From Sarcina sp034439435 (GTDB lineage Bacteria; Bacillota; Clostridia; Clostridiales; Clostridiaceae), in the NCBI RefSeq assembly GCF_034439435.1, contig NZ_JAPCKJ010000002.1:248001-312000 (forward strand): a DNA stretch of 64,000 nt. The letters run 5' to 3'. The notes beneath the pieces are model-generated. The model saw only the letters and a list, made by a program, of their open reading frames with translations, did no database searches and was not told the DNA's origin. This document shows, one piece after another, positions 45,770 to 54,483 of this stretch; the first letter of the stretch is position 1, and the number at the start of each line of letters is the position of its first letter. Made by a program: the position numbers and the translations under genes.

Positions 45770-46312
45770 TTATACATTCCTCCCCTTAAACTTAGCCTTC
45801 AACTTATTTCTTGCTCTAAAAATTCTAAGATTTATAAACTTATTAGTTAATCCCATTTTCTTGCTTATCTCTTCACTAGTTTCCTCTAAATAAAATTTTC
45901 TTAAAAATATTTCCCTATCAATATCCTTCATAGAATTTATCTCTTTAGTTACCATGTCCAATTGATTTTTACTATGACATTGACTAGCTAAGCAAACCTC
46001 TTCTGATACATTAACATCTGAAATATCTAAAGTTTTTGAATGTCTTACTTCTTTTCTTAATATATCTATTGCTGTATATCTTGAAATAGCTAAAACCCAA
46101 GGATAAAACTTTTCCTCCTCCTTATTAAAATGATGTATATTATCCCATATTTTTAAGAGAACATCATTTACACATTCCTCACTTAGTTGTCTATTATTTA
46201 AAACTCCATAAGCAACTTTAAAAATAACATTAGAATAATTATCTATAACGTAATCTAAAGCCGTTATATCCCTCTTTTTTAATTGCCTAAGGAAGTTCCC
46301 CTTATTTATCAT
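45770..46312 (-). CDS. ECF-type RNA polymerase sigma factor
   Basis: 180 aa, sigma-70 family: region 2 (about 15-85, NVIFKVAYGVLNNRQLSEECVNDV and ISRYTAIDILRKE) and region 4 (about 120-175, REIFLRKFYLEETSEEISKKMGLT). Regulated target unknown. Likely held by the DUF4179 protein. ATG at 46312 with AGGAGGAAATTTAA before it. Confidence 0.9.
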   Translation of the reverse strand: MINKGNFLRQLKKRDITALDYVIDNYSNVIFKVAYGVLNNRQLSEECVNDVLLKIWDNIHHFNKEEEKFYPWVLAISRYTAIDILRKEVRHSKTLDISDVNVSEEVCLASQCHSKNQLDMVTKEINSMKDIDREIFLRKFYLEETSEEISKKMGLTNKFINLRIFRARNKLKAKFKGRNV

Positions 46313-46412
46313 TTAAATTTCCTCCTACTAAAACTGAAAGTACTTTCATAGTTTCAATAATATATTCGTAATAAACTTTAGAACTATTTCAATATTTAAA
46401 AAATTTTATAAA

Positions 46413-46445
46413 AAAGGTTTGATTCACAATGTAAATCAAACCTTT
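46413..46445. terminator. bidirectional terminator
   Basis: AAAGGTTTGATT (46413-46424) pairs with AATCAAACCTTT (46434-46445). It serves the 61-aa gene on the minus strand. Confidence 0.8.
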
Positions 46446-46483
46446 ATATTAAAGTCTTAATAATAATTACTCTATAAATCATA

Positions 46484-46669
46484 TTATATTTTAAATATTT
46501 CAATCATAGCTTCAAAAAGTAAAAACATAATTATTGTAATAATTAATCCTGGTGCAATATAAATTAAAAGTGCAATAGACTTATTTTTAATCTTTTCTGC
46601 TTTAATAAATAAAAATCCTAAGAAAAAGTATATTATTAAAAAGAAATACTGTGATTGAAAACTATCCAT
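46484..46669 (-). CDS. small two-helix membrane protein (61 aa)
   Basis: 61 aa with two hydrophobic helices (about 7-22 and 33-55) and a short basic loop (KAEKIKNKS). AGGAGAGG lies upstream of the ATG and a terminator follows. Family not recognised. Confidence 0.6.
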   Translation of the reverse strand: MDSFQSQYFFLIIYFFLGFLFIKAEKIKNKSIALLIYIAPGLIITIIMFLLFEAMIEIFKI

Positions 46670-46890
46670 TTATTTCCTCTCCTGTATTTTACTTAACCCT
46701 TAATACAAATAATTCTTCAAGCAATTTGTATGTCACCAAAACATAATACTATAAGAAAGAAACTTTTTTTGTAGAAATTTGGCATAATGATAAATTTTTC
46801 ACATAAATTTATTATTTAAGTTCTTAAAATCAATATTGAAACATATATTATAGCCAGTAGTATTTCAAACTTTATAAAGGAGGTTTTCTT

Positions 46891-47118
46891 ATGAATTCAC
46901 TATTGCCACAAGCAGTTAATCTCTTAAGTTTTATACATTCTGGTGAAACTTTCATAGTAAAAGATCTTTTCCCTAAAATAATTTGGGATAAGCTATCACT
47001 GACAGAAAAGAGAACCTTAGAATCTGCATTTCTTAAATATATAAATAAAAAAAATGATTTAAGAATCAAAGCACTAAATGAAATCAGAGAAGGTCATCAA
47101 GTTTATAAAAAACTTTAG
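46891..47118 (+). CDS. DUF1413-family protein (75 aa)
   Basis: 75 aa. The central motif FIVKDLFPKIIWDKLSLTEKR followed by an SAFLKYI segment and the ending GHQVYKKL fit DUF1413, a short family of unknown function found in Firmicutes. AAAGGAGG is 8-10 bp before the ATG. Independent unit with its own terminator. Confidence 0.8.
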   Translation: MNSLLPQAVNLLSFIHSGETFIVKDLFPKIIWDKLSLTEKRTLESAFLKYINKKNDLRIKALNEIREGHQVYKKL

Positions 47119-47145
47119 AATAAAATTCATTTGATAATAAATAAA

Positions 47146-47178
47146 AAATAAGCAATTTAAAATTAAATTGCTTATTTC
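47146..47178. terminator. bidirectional terminator
   Basis: AAATAAGCAATTTA pairs with TAAATTGCTTATTT, between DUF1413 and the convergent AraC gene. Confidence 0.85.
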
Positions 47179-47189
47179 TAATTTCTATT

Positions 47190-48041
47190 CTATAGATTTA
47201 AATTTTTCTTGTATTCCATAGGACTACATCCCTTTAAATTTTTAAAAACTCTATTAAAAGTTTTAACACTATTAAAGCCTGCTTTAAAAGCAACATCTGT
47301 TATACTATTTTCCTCATTTAATAATAGCCATTCAGATTTTGCTATTCTGAAATTATTTAAATAATCTATAAAAGTCATTCCTGTATTTTCTTTAAAAAAT
47401 CTTGTGAAATAAAATTTACTAAAACCCGCTACCTTTGATATTTCATCTAAAGTTATACTCTTATCATAATTCTTTTCCACATACTGCATTACACTATCTA
47501 ACTTTTCTAATCGCTCTTTTTGTTTTTCAATATTTTCACTTTTGCCAGTATCTTTAGGAAGAGATCTCAAAAGTATCCCTGCTAAATCATAAAGTCTAGC
47601 TTTTAAAAAAAGTTTATATCCTTCCTTTGCCTCTTCATGTTCTCTTATAATATCCTTAATTTGTTTTTCTAACACTTCGTGAATTTCATCTTCTTTACTA
47701 AGCAACTTACAATTAGAAAACATAGGCTTTAATGTTAATCTATCCTTAGTTCCAGAATTAAAGCTATCATATATTGACATTCTAAACTGGATAACAGCTC
47801 TAATGCTTAAATTATTTTCCTTTAGAAAATAATGAACTTCTCCTGGTCCAATTATAAGAATATCTCCTTTATTTAGGTTGTAACATTCTTTGTTTACTCC
47901 AGCCTTTAATTTCCCATTCACTATATATATTATTTCAATATCTTCATGCCAATGATGTGGTGTGCTTATATTTCCATCATTAAAGAAAAATCTCATGGGA
48001 AAATCAGCTTCTAATACTGTTTTTTCAAAATATCCCTTCAT
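47190..48041 (-). CDS. AraC-family transcriptional regulator
   Basis: 283 aa: an N-terminal cupin sensor domain (about 20-90, HHWHEDIEIIYIVNG) and a C-terminal double HTH (about 175-280, ITLDEISKVAGFSKFYFTRFFKENTG and then TDVAFKAGFNSVKTFNRVFK). It probably controls the sugar genes upstream at 48268-52393 in response to a carbohydrate. AAAAGGG lies 12 bp before the ATG, so the start is less certain. Confidence 0.85.
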   Translation of the reverse strand: MKGYFEKTVLEADFPMRFFFNDGNISTPHHWHEDIEIIYIVNGKLKAGVNKECYNLNKGDILIIGPGEVHYFLKENNLSIRAVIQFRMSIYDSFNSGTKDRLTLKPMFSNCKLLSKEDEIHEVLEKQIKDIIREHEEAKEGYKLFLKARLYDLAGILLRSLPKDTGKSENIEKQKERLEKLDSVMQYVEKNYDKSITLDEISKVAGFSKFYFTRFFKENTGMTFIDYLNNFRIAKSEWLLLNEENSITDVAFKAGFNSVKTFNRVFKNLKGCSPMEYKKNLNL

Positions 48042-48174
48042 ATATCCATTTCCCTTTTAAAACATTAAAATTAGGCATATTATACTTCCTCCCTTATACT
48101 TAATTTTATTATATATTATGTAAAGAAATAATTTGTAAATATATTGTTTTATTGTTTATATTCTACTTAATGAA

Positions 48175-48218
48175 ATAAGAGTTGTATAAAATATTTGCTA
48201 ATTTACACAACTCTTATT
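48175..48218 (-). terminator. terminator of the sugar-gene cluster
   Basis: AATAAGAGTTGT pairs with ACAACTCTTATT around a 20-nt loop. Confidence 0.7.
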
Positions 48219-48267
48219 CTTTAATTTATCTTAATTAAAATAAATATAGGCTTACATATTATAAACT

Positions 48268-49296
48268 CTAAAACTTTATTCTTACGCCTTCTTTACCTGA
48301 TTTGTAAATATTACATATCATCTTTTGAGTTTTTAGTGCCTCTTCTCCTGTTATCTCTGGTTCAATTCCATTTTTTAATGCCTCATAGAAATTCTTTATC
48401 TGCTTTTTATGACTTGTTCCCCAATATCCTTTAACTCCATTTCCATAGTCAAAAGTTTCATTCGGATCATTATCAGCAATCAATTCTCTCCCATCATTAA
48501 ATTTTATATGGGCTCTATCTGCTATCATTTTTACTATTCCATTTTCACAATGTAATTCAATCTCAACTGGTGCATCATAGGAATAATAATTTACTGCATG
48601 AAAAGCCGTAAGGACTCCATTTTTATACTTTATAACACCCTCTGCACTATCTTCAACTTCTATTATTTCATGTGCTCTGTTACTTATGTTAGCATCTATA
48701 TAATCAATATCATCATTAATAAACCATCTCATTAAATCCATTGTATGGATAGCTTGGTCTATTATTACACCTCCACCTTCTTTATCCCAAGTTCCTTTCC
48801 AATCACTATTAGTGTAATATTCATCTGAACGATCCCAAGTAACCTCTAACTTACCAGCTTTAATCTTGCCTAAATCACCTGATTCTAAGGTTTCTTTTAT
48901 TAGTTTAGAACCTGGGTTATATCTATTTTGAAAAATAACTCCTAAAACTGTCTTATTATCCTTAGCTGCCTTAACCATTTTTTCTCCATCTTCTAAACTT
49001 ATAGACATAGGTTTTTCTGTTAAAACATTTATCCCTAAATTAGAAGCATATATAGAAACCTCTGGATGAAGATAATGTGGAAGACATATATGTACCACAT
49101 CTAAATTTTCTTTTTCAAACATCTCTTTATAATCTAAATAATAATTACAATTATACTCATTTCCTTTATTTTTAGCTCTTTCTTCTTTTATATCGCAAAC
49201 AGCTACTATCTCTGTATTTTCAATTCCTTTTATTGATTGAGCATGCATAGGAAAAATATTTCCACAACCAACTATTCCAACTCTAAGTTTTTTCAT
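48268..49296 (-). CDS. Gfo/Idh/MocA-family oxidoreductase
   Basis: 342 aa. Rossmann motif VGIVGCGNIFPMH (about 5-17), EKPMS (about 95), and IDQAIHTMDLMRW with the conserved His/Asp. NAD(P)-dependent oxidation of a sugar or inositol-type substrate is expected. ATG at 49296 with GGAGGAGG upstream. One of two such enzymes in this cluster; a repeat element separates it from the isomerase gene upstream. Confidence 0.85.
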   Translation of the reverse strand: MKKLRVGIVGCGNIFPMHAQSIKGIENTEIVAVCDIKEERAKNKGNEYNCNYYLDYKEMFEKENLDVVHICLPHYLHPEVSIYASNLGINVLTEKPMSISLEDGEKMVKAAKDNKTVLGVIFQNRYNPGSKLIKETLESGDLGKIKAGKLEVTWDRSDEYYTNSDWKGTWDKEGGGVIIDQAIHTMDLMRWFINDDIDYIDANISNRAHEIIEVEDSAEGVIKYKNGVLTAFHAVNYYSYDAPVEIELHCENGIVKMIADRAHIKFNDGRELIADNDPNETFDYGNGVKGYWGTSHKKQIKNFYEALKNGIEPEITGEEALKTQKMICNIYKSGKEGVRIKF

Positions 49297-49396
49297 AATA
49301 ACCTCCTCCATAAACTCACCTTTTATATAGTAGATAAATATTACATCTAAAATTTTAACACTTCTTAAAATTAATACTTATTCAAAATAAACTTAG

Positions 49397-49513
49397 CTAG
49401 GATTTAAACTAGTGTTGATTTTTAGCTAGAAATACAAGACTTCCTTAATTGATAATTAAGTCTTAAGGACTAGCTAAAAATCAACTTTCATTTAAAACCT
49501 AATTAAAACGCTC
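49397..49513. mobile_element. MITE-like element with inverted ends (repeat copy B)
   Basis: GTTGATTTTTAGCTAG (49414-49429) and its complement (49470-49485) form perfect 16-bp inner arms. Outside them TTTAAA..AGG pairs continue for another dozen bases. An inner hairpin TTAATTGATAATTAA fills the centre. No coding capacity. The ends match the repeat copies elsewhere in the window. Confidence 0.55.
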
Positions 49514-50433
49514 TATATTAACTTACCTAAATATTCTACTCCAAGTTTTAATCCTTCTTTTACTTTTTCCTCAGAACCTTCATATACAGGATCCTCATGC
49601 TCTATGCTTAAAACTCCGTCATATCCTACTTCTTTTAATTTATCTATAAATGCTTTCCAATCAATGTCTCCAAGGCCTGGCATTCTATACCTCCAATATC
49701 CAAAATCTTCAGTTGTTGAAAGAATCTTATTCCACTTTCCATATTTGCTTAACTTATCTTCAAATATTTCAGTATCCTTAGCATGTGTGTGGAAAATTCT
49801 ATCCTTAAATTCCTCTATTGGTTCAATATAATCTATTAATAAGTGCTTTAAGTGTGATGGATCATAGTTTAGTCCAAAATTCTTGTTTGGAACTCTTTTA
49901 AACATTTCTCTCCAAAGCTCTGGAGTAAAAGAAATTGTTCCTGGATACCCTTGAGTTTGCCATCCATTCATATCACAGTTTTCAATTATAACCTTAATTC
50001 CTCTATCCTCTGCATATTGAACTAGCTCTTTAAAAACTACTTCAAATTCATCAAAATTTTCTTCAAAAGTTTTATCTGCATTTCTTCCTACAAATGTCCC
50101 CACTGCTGGTACTCCAAGCATTACTGCGGCATCTACACATTTCTTAAAATGATTGTTGATAAAAGCTCTTCTTTCTAAATCTTTATCTAAGTTGTTATCA
50201 TAGTAAGCTAAAGAGGATATCTTCAATCCTAAATCTTCAAAGTATTCCTTTATTCCCTCTGCCTCTTCCTCAGTAAGATTAGCAACATCTATATCACTTC
50301 CAGAATAATCTCTATCATTTGTTCTTGGCCAACATGAAATTTCTAAAGCCTCAAATCCATACTCCTTAGCTAACTTTGCCTTTTCCTTCAATGGCATATT
50401 GCCAAGACATCCTGTTAAATATCCTAAATACAT
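49513..50433 (-). CDS. sugar phosphate isomerase/epimerase family protein
   Basis: 306 aa, xylose-isomerase-like TIM barrel (AP endonuclease family 2). Motifs EALEISCWPRTNDRD, VIIENCDMNGW, FGLNYDPSHLKH, RIFHTHAKDTEIF and VLSIEHEDPVYEG supply the expected metal-binding Glu, Asp, His and Glu. It likely isomerises or epimerises a sugar or inositol intermediate made by the adjacent dehydrogenases. ATG at 50433 with GGGAGGATT upstream. Confidence 0.85.
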   Translation of the reverse strand: MYLGYLTGCLGNMPLKEKAKLAKEYGFEALEISCWPRTNDRDYSGSDIDVANLTEEEAEGIKEYFEDLGLKISSLAYYDNNLDKDLERRAFINNHFKKCVDAAVMLGVPAVGTFVGRNADKTFEENFDEFEVVFKELVQYAEDRGIKVIIENCDMNGWQTQGYPGTISFTPELWREMFKRVPNKNFGLNYDPSHLKHLLIDYIEPIEEFKDRIFHTHAKDTEIFEDKLSKYGKWNKILSTTEDFGYWRYRMPGLGDIDWKAFIDKLKEVGYDGVLSIEHEDPVYEGSEEKVKEGLKLGVEYLGKLI

Positions 50434-50493
50434 AATAAATCCTCCCATACATTTAAAATCTTTAAATTCTTGATTTAACTTAAACTTTTCATT

Positions 50494-51228
50494 TTATACT
50501 ATTGTTTTAAGGTATTCTAATCCTTCTTGTACACTTTCAATTGGAGACTTTGTAAAAAACTCTTGCTCAACTATAATCCATTCTAAATTATTTTCTTTAG
50601 CCTTTTTTACAATAGACTCTATATCTAATATTCCATTTCCTATTTCCGTTGAATTCTTTTCTTTATTAGCCACAATCATATCTTTAATATGAATAAGTTT
50701 TATTCTATCCCTATGTTCCTCCATATAAGAAACAGCATTTATTCCTGCATATTCAATCCAATAAGTATCTAATTCACTTATTATTTCTTTATTAAATCTT
50801 TCAAATAATAAATTTAATACTGACTTTTCATTAAACTTATTAAACTCATGATTATGATTGTGATATCCTAAAACCAATCCATTTTTACTGCATATATATG
50901 AGGCCTTATTTAATATATCTGAAACTTCCTTTACATCATTTTCATTATTAAAAGAAGCATACGGACAAATAATATACTTATTTCCTATATCTAAATTTAA
51001 TTTTATAACTTCATCTAAATTATCTCTTAAATCATTTAAAGGTACATGACTACCACAAGAACTTAAATTTAGCTCCCCTAAAACTCTTTTTAATTCTGCA
51101 CTACTTAGATTTCCATAGCCAGCAAATTCGACACCATCATACCCCATGTTAGCTATTTTTTTTAAAGTTCCAATAAAGTCTTTCTCACACTCTTCCTTTA
51201 CACTCCAAAGCTGAAGTCCTATTTTCAT
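50494..51228 (-). CDS. sugar phosphate isomerase/epimerase family protein
   Basis: 244 aa, the same TIM-barrel superfamily, smaller. GYDGVEFAGYGN, LGYHNHNHEF, ISELDTYWIEYAGINAVSYM, IKLIHIKDM and WIIVEQEFF carry the metal ligands. GAGGTAGG precedes the ATG. It sits 60 bp upstream of the related 306-aa enzyme, so both are probably expressed together. Confidence 0.83.
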   Translation of the reverse strand: MKIGLQLWSVKEECEKDFIGTLKKIANMGYDGVEFAGYGNLSSAELKRVLGELNLSSCGSHVPLNDLRDNLDEVIKLNLDIGNKYIICPYASFNNENDVKEVSDILNKASYICSKNGLVLGYHNHNHEFNKFNEKSVLNLLFERFNKEIISELDTYWIEYAGINAVSYMEEHRDRIKLIHIKDMIVANKEKNSTEIGNGILDIESIVKKAKENNLEWIIVEQEFFTKSPIESVQEGLEYLKTIV

Positions 51229-51277
51229 CCTACCTCACCACCTTTATATAACCTTAAATAAAACCTATTTATTAAAT

Positions 51278-51296
51278 GACTAGCTAAAAATCAATG
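51278..51296 (-). repeat. dispersed repeat copy C (fragment)
   Basis: GACTAGCTAAAAATCAATG, matching the inner arm of the MITE-like element. It lies between the dehydrogenase gene and the TIM-barrel gene. Confidence 0.5.
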
Positions 51297-51301
51297 CTCC
51301 T

Positions 51302-52393
51302 CTAGACAGAACCATTTAAATATACTGGTTGTCCTGTTTTTGAAGACTCATATATTGCTTCAAGTATTTCTGTTACTACTAAGGCTTCCTCAGGTTTTAC
51401 CACTGGCTCTAAATCGTTTATTACACAATTTATCCAAGACTTAGCTTCTAAATCTCCTGGTTCTTCTGACTCTCCTTCATAGAAGTCGACTCCTCCAGCT
51501 TGTAAATCTATTTTCTTCTCATAAAGTCTACTGTACTTTTCTCCATTTAAAGTTAATCCATTTTTCATATCAGCTCCACCTTCAGTTCCACAAAGAGTTG
51601 TCTTTGCTTCATCAACTTCAAGTGAATTTAAGGCCCAACTTGACTCTAAAACTATTGTTGCTCCATTTTCCATTGTTATAAATCCAAAAGCTGAATCCTC
51701 AACAGTAAACTTTTCCGGATCCCATGGTCCCCATGCATTAGCTGCATTTTCCTTATTACCTAATTTATGATAAACATTTCCTACAACGTATTTTGGCTTA
51801 TGATTATTCATCATCCATAAAGTTAAATCTAATGCATGAGTTCCTATATCTATTAAAGGACCTCCGCCTTGTTCAAACTCATTTAAGAAAACTCCCCAAG
51901 TTGGAACTGCTCTTCTTCTTATTGCATGAGCTTTTGCAAAGTATATCTCTCCTAATTCTCCAGCCTCACAAACCTTATGAAGATAATCTGAATCCAATCT
52001 AAAACGATTTTGATATCCTATTGTTAGTTTTTTACCTGTTATCTTTGCTGCTTCAAGCATTTTTCTTGCTTCTTCTGATGTCTTAGCCATTGGTTTTTCA
52101 CACATTACATGCTTACCAGCTTCTAAAGCATCTATAGTTATAAAGCTATGAGATCTATTTGGTGTACAAACATGTATAACTTCAATTTCTTCATCTTTTA
52201 AAAGTTCTTTATAATCAGAATAAACCTTTGCATTCTCTATACCATATTCTTTGGCAGCTTTTTCTGCCTTCTCTATTTCTAAGTCGCAAAATCCTATTAA
52301 TTCAACTTCCTTAATCTTTGATAATCCTGGTAGATGCTTACCATTAGCAATCCCACCACAACCTATTATTCCAACTTTAACTATTCTACTCAT
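51302..52393 (-). CDS. Gfo/Idh/MocA-family oxidoreductase
   Basis: 363 aa. Rossmann motif VGIIGCGGIANGKH (about 6-19), CEKPMAKT (about 95), and IDIGTHALDLTLW with Asp and His. First gene of the sugar cluster. The ATG at 52393 has only a weak Shine-Dalgarno (AAGTGA), and an 11-bp inverted repeat lies just upstream, so initiation may be controlled. A GTG 9 bp earlier is the alternative start. Substrate unknown. Confidence 0.83.
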   Translation of the reverse strand: MSRIVKVGIIGCGGIANGKHLPGLSKIKEVELIGFCDLEIEKAEKAAKEYGIENAKVYSDYKELLKDEEIEVIHVCTPNRSHSFITIDALEAGKHVMCEKPMAKTSEEARKMLEAAKITGKKLTIGYQNRFRLDSDYLHKVCEAGELGEIYFAKAHAIRRRAVPTWGVFLNEFEQGGGPLIDIGTHALDLTLWMMNNHKPKYVVGNVYHKLGNKENAANAWGPWDPEKFTVEDSAFGFITMENGATIVLESSWALNSLEVDEAKTTLCGTEGGADMKNGLTLNGEKYSRLYEKKIDLQAGGVDFYEGESEEPGDLEAKSWINCVINDLEPVVKPEEALVVTEILEAIYESSKTGQPVYLNGSV

Positions 52394-52401
52394 AAAATTC
52401 A

Positions 52402-52436
52402 CTTATTTATTTGAATATTGCTTTAAAATAAATAAG
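52402..52436. promoter_or_regulatory. inverted repeat at start of sugar cluster
   Basis: CTTATTTATTT (52402-52412) and AAATAAATAAG (52426-52436), an 11-bp perfect palindrome with a 13-bp centre, 9 bp upstream of the first gene. It is a possible operator or translational hairpin. Confidence 0.35.
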
Positions 52437-52754
52437 CTTTCTCACTCCCCTCATATTTTTTATCTTAAATTTAAATTAACGAATTGACTCTTTCCAAGGA
52501 TTTCTCCCTCTTATTTACAACTCCATTCTATACCATCCATTCCCAAAATACTTGTCATTAATTGCTTACTTCTTCTCATATATTGCTTATTTTTTATATT
52601 GTATAAATCTCTAAATTTCCTAATGGATACTAAAAAAAATAATGACCAAAAATAAAATTATAAATAATACAAACTTTTCAAAATAAGTTCATGGTTTAAA
52701 TTAGTATTGCTTTTTAGATAGTACCCTAAGACCATATTCTTAAAAACAAAATAA
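52437..52754. other. intergenic region with repeat copy D
   Basis: About 300 bp with no credible ORF. It contains the promoter region of the sugar cluster and a diverged copy of the dispersed repeat at 52693-52723. Confidence 0.4.
52693..52723 (+). repeat. dispersed repeat copy D (diverged)
   Basis: GGTTTAAATTAGTATTGC followed by TTTTTAGATAGTA, clearly related to GGATTTAAACTAGTGTTGA at 49400 but with several substitutions. Confidence 0.4.
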
Positions 52755-52812
52755 AAAAACACTAACTTTCAATAAAGTAACTCTGTACTTTAATAAGTTA
52801 GTGCTCTTTTTA
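52755..52812 (-). terminator. terminator of the ABC/two-component operon
   Basis: CACTAACTT pairs with AAGTTAGTG, with inner AAAGTA/TACTTT pairing. The minus-strand side is T-rich. Confidence 0.75.
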
Positions 52813-53715
52813 CTTGGATAAACTCCATATTATATTTATAACAAGTCTATTTCCAACTTTTTTAGCTTCTATCTTTTGTCCTTGTTTCTCTACTAATAAT
52901 TTAACTATTGCCAAGCCTAAGCCAGTATTTTGTCCAGTTCTCATTCTATCTCTAGTAAAAAACTTTTCAAAAATTCTATTTATATCTTTAGCTTCCAGTG
53001 CTTCAGCTTTATTAGAAAACTCTATTATTATATTATTTTTTTCTTTTCTTAAGGATATTTTAACCTCCCCTTCTCCATGCTTTATTATATTTTCAGTTAA
53101 GTTTGTAAATATCCTGTTTAGGGATTCTTTATCACCTAATACTATATTTAATCCTTCTTCAATTTCAATTTCCGGTTCTCCAAACTTCTCATATAAAGTT
53201 TCATAAAAAGCTGCAATAATTTCTCCTAAAACTATTTCTAGTTTAATAGGTTCAAGGGTAATTTCATATTGATCTGCTTGAATTCTAGATAAGCCATAAA
53301 AGTTAGTTATTAATCCATTTAAAACTGAAGCTCTTTTTTCTATTATTTTTAAATACTCTCTTTTTTCATCTTCCTTTAGATTCTCATCATTTAATAAGTA
53401 AACATATCCCATTATTGATGTTAAAGGGGTTCTTAAATCATGTGACATATTGGCTATGGCATCTCTTAGCTCCATATCCTTTTCTTTATAAATCGCTTCT
53501 TTTTCTTTTTTATCATCAATTAGTTTATTTATTTCTATTATTAAATTTTCAATATTTTTATTTGGAACTCCTAATCTTAACTTCTCAGTCTTTCCCTCTC
53601 TATTTAGTCTTTTTAAATCTAAAGTTATTTTATTTATTTCTCTTTTTTTAAAAATCAAATTTATAACAACAATAATAAGGATTGCGGAAAGCAATCCTAT
53701 TATAAAAAGGTCCAA
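52810..53715 (-). CDS. sensor histidine kinase
   Basis: 301 aa. One N-terminal helix (about 3-22), then a HAMP-like/coiled segment, and a kinase core with phospho-acceptor His in NMSHDLRTPLTSIMGYV (about 90). N-box TNLTENIIKHG and G-box TGLGLAIVKLL are near the C-terminus. TTG start with AAGGAGGAAG upstream. Very short sensor region, so it probably senses the transporter itself, as in Bce/Bcr-type modules. Confidence 0.88.
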   Translation of the reverse strand: MDLFIIGLLSAILIIVVINLIFKKREINKITLDLKRLNREGKTEKLRLGVPNKNIENLIIEINKLIDDKKEKEAIYKEKDMELRDAIANMSHDLRTPLTSIMGYVYLLNDENLKEDEKREYLKIIEKRASVLNGLITNFYGLSRIQADQYEITLEPIKLEIVLGEIIAAFYETLYEKFGEPEIEIEEGLNIVLGDKESLNRIFTNLTENIIKHGEGEVKISLRKEKNNIIIEFSNKAEALEAKDINRIFEKFFTRDRMRTGQNTGLGLAIVKLLVEKQGQKIEAKKVGNRLVINIIWSLSK

Positions 53716-53727
53716 TATACTTCCTCC

Positions 53728-54483
53728 TTATTTAACTTCTTGTTTTTTCATAACTAAAAGTCCTAAAATTAAAAATACTATTGTATTCACTATTCCTACT
53801 ATTATATTTGTTCCTATAATACTATCAGTTAATCCAATACTAACTAATTCTTTTAAAGGATTAAATAATAAGTAAGGATAAATCAAAGTGAAAACTCCTC
53901 CATAAAGGCTATCTAATATAGAAAATACTATTGGTACTCCTGAAACTATTCCTAAAATTATCACCACAGCTAATGTTTCTTTTTTAATGATTATAGTTAT
54001 TAAATCATATAAGGCTAATGCACTTAAATATATTGGAAATGCTACTAATAATCTATATATTACATCTAAAAAGTCAGAAAAACCATTTGGTCCAACTAAT
54101 CCAAAAATATATGATGTTACTATCATAGTTATTACTGCTGCTATTTCCATAATTAAAAATATTATTACTTGTGCTATATATTTACCTAAATATATTTTTT
54201 CTCTTGATAAAGTTGAAGAAACTAAGTTTTTAAGAGTATTTTCCTTATATTCTTCCATAGGTACATCCATAAATGCAAGCATCATAAAAGAAATTGCACC
54301 TATAAAATTAATTGCTGTAAAAGCTAATGGTGAGAAATCCATCACAGTAGAGGTTGCTCTCATCATATTACTAATAGCCACTCCAGCTACCACTATAAGT
54401 AAATTAAAACCTAAAGAAATTGTAATATATAAAAATGGCCTTCTTGATGTCTTATAAAGTTCTGCTTTTATTAGATTAAGCAT
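53728..54483 (-). CDS. ABC-2 type transporter permease (BcrB-like)
   Basis: 251 aa with six or seven helices. Permease of the lantibiotic/bacitracin exporter kind, with a long loop between helices 1 and 2 (MRATSTVMDFSPLAFTA). It overlaps the ATPase gene end by 8 bp. ATG at 54483 with GGAGGTGA upstream. Likely a peptide antibiotic or lipid flippase-type resistance transporter. Confidence 0.83.
   Translation of the reverse strand: MLNLIKAELYKTSRRPFLYITISLGFNLLIVVAGVAISNMMRATSTVMDFSPLAFTAINFIGAISFMMLAFMDVPMEEYKENTLKNLVSSTLSREKIYLGKYIAQVIIFLIMEIAAVITMIVTSYIFGLVGPNGFSDFLDVIYRLLVAFPIYLSALALYDLITIIIKKETLAVVIILGIVSGVPIVFSILDSLYGGVFTLIYPYLLFNPLKELVSIGLTDSIIGTNIIVGIVNTIVFLILGLLVMKKQEVK

Noticed and set aside
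49414..49485. Inverted repeat considered as a simple terminator
   Set aside because: The arms recur at other loci in the window and extend beyond a normal terminator without a T run, so a mobile-element origin fits better.
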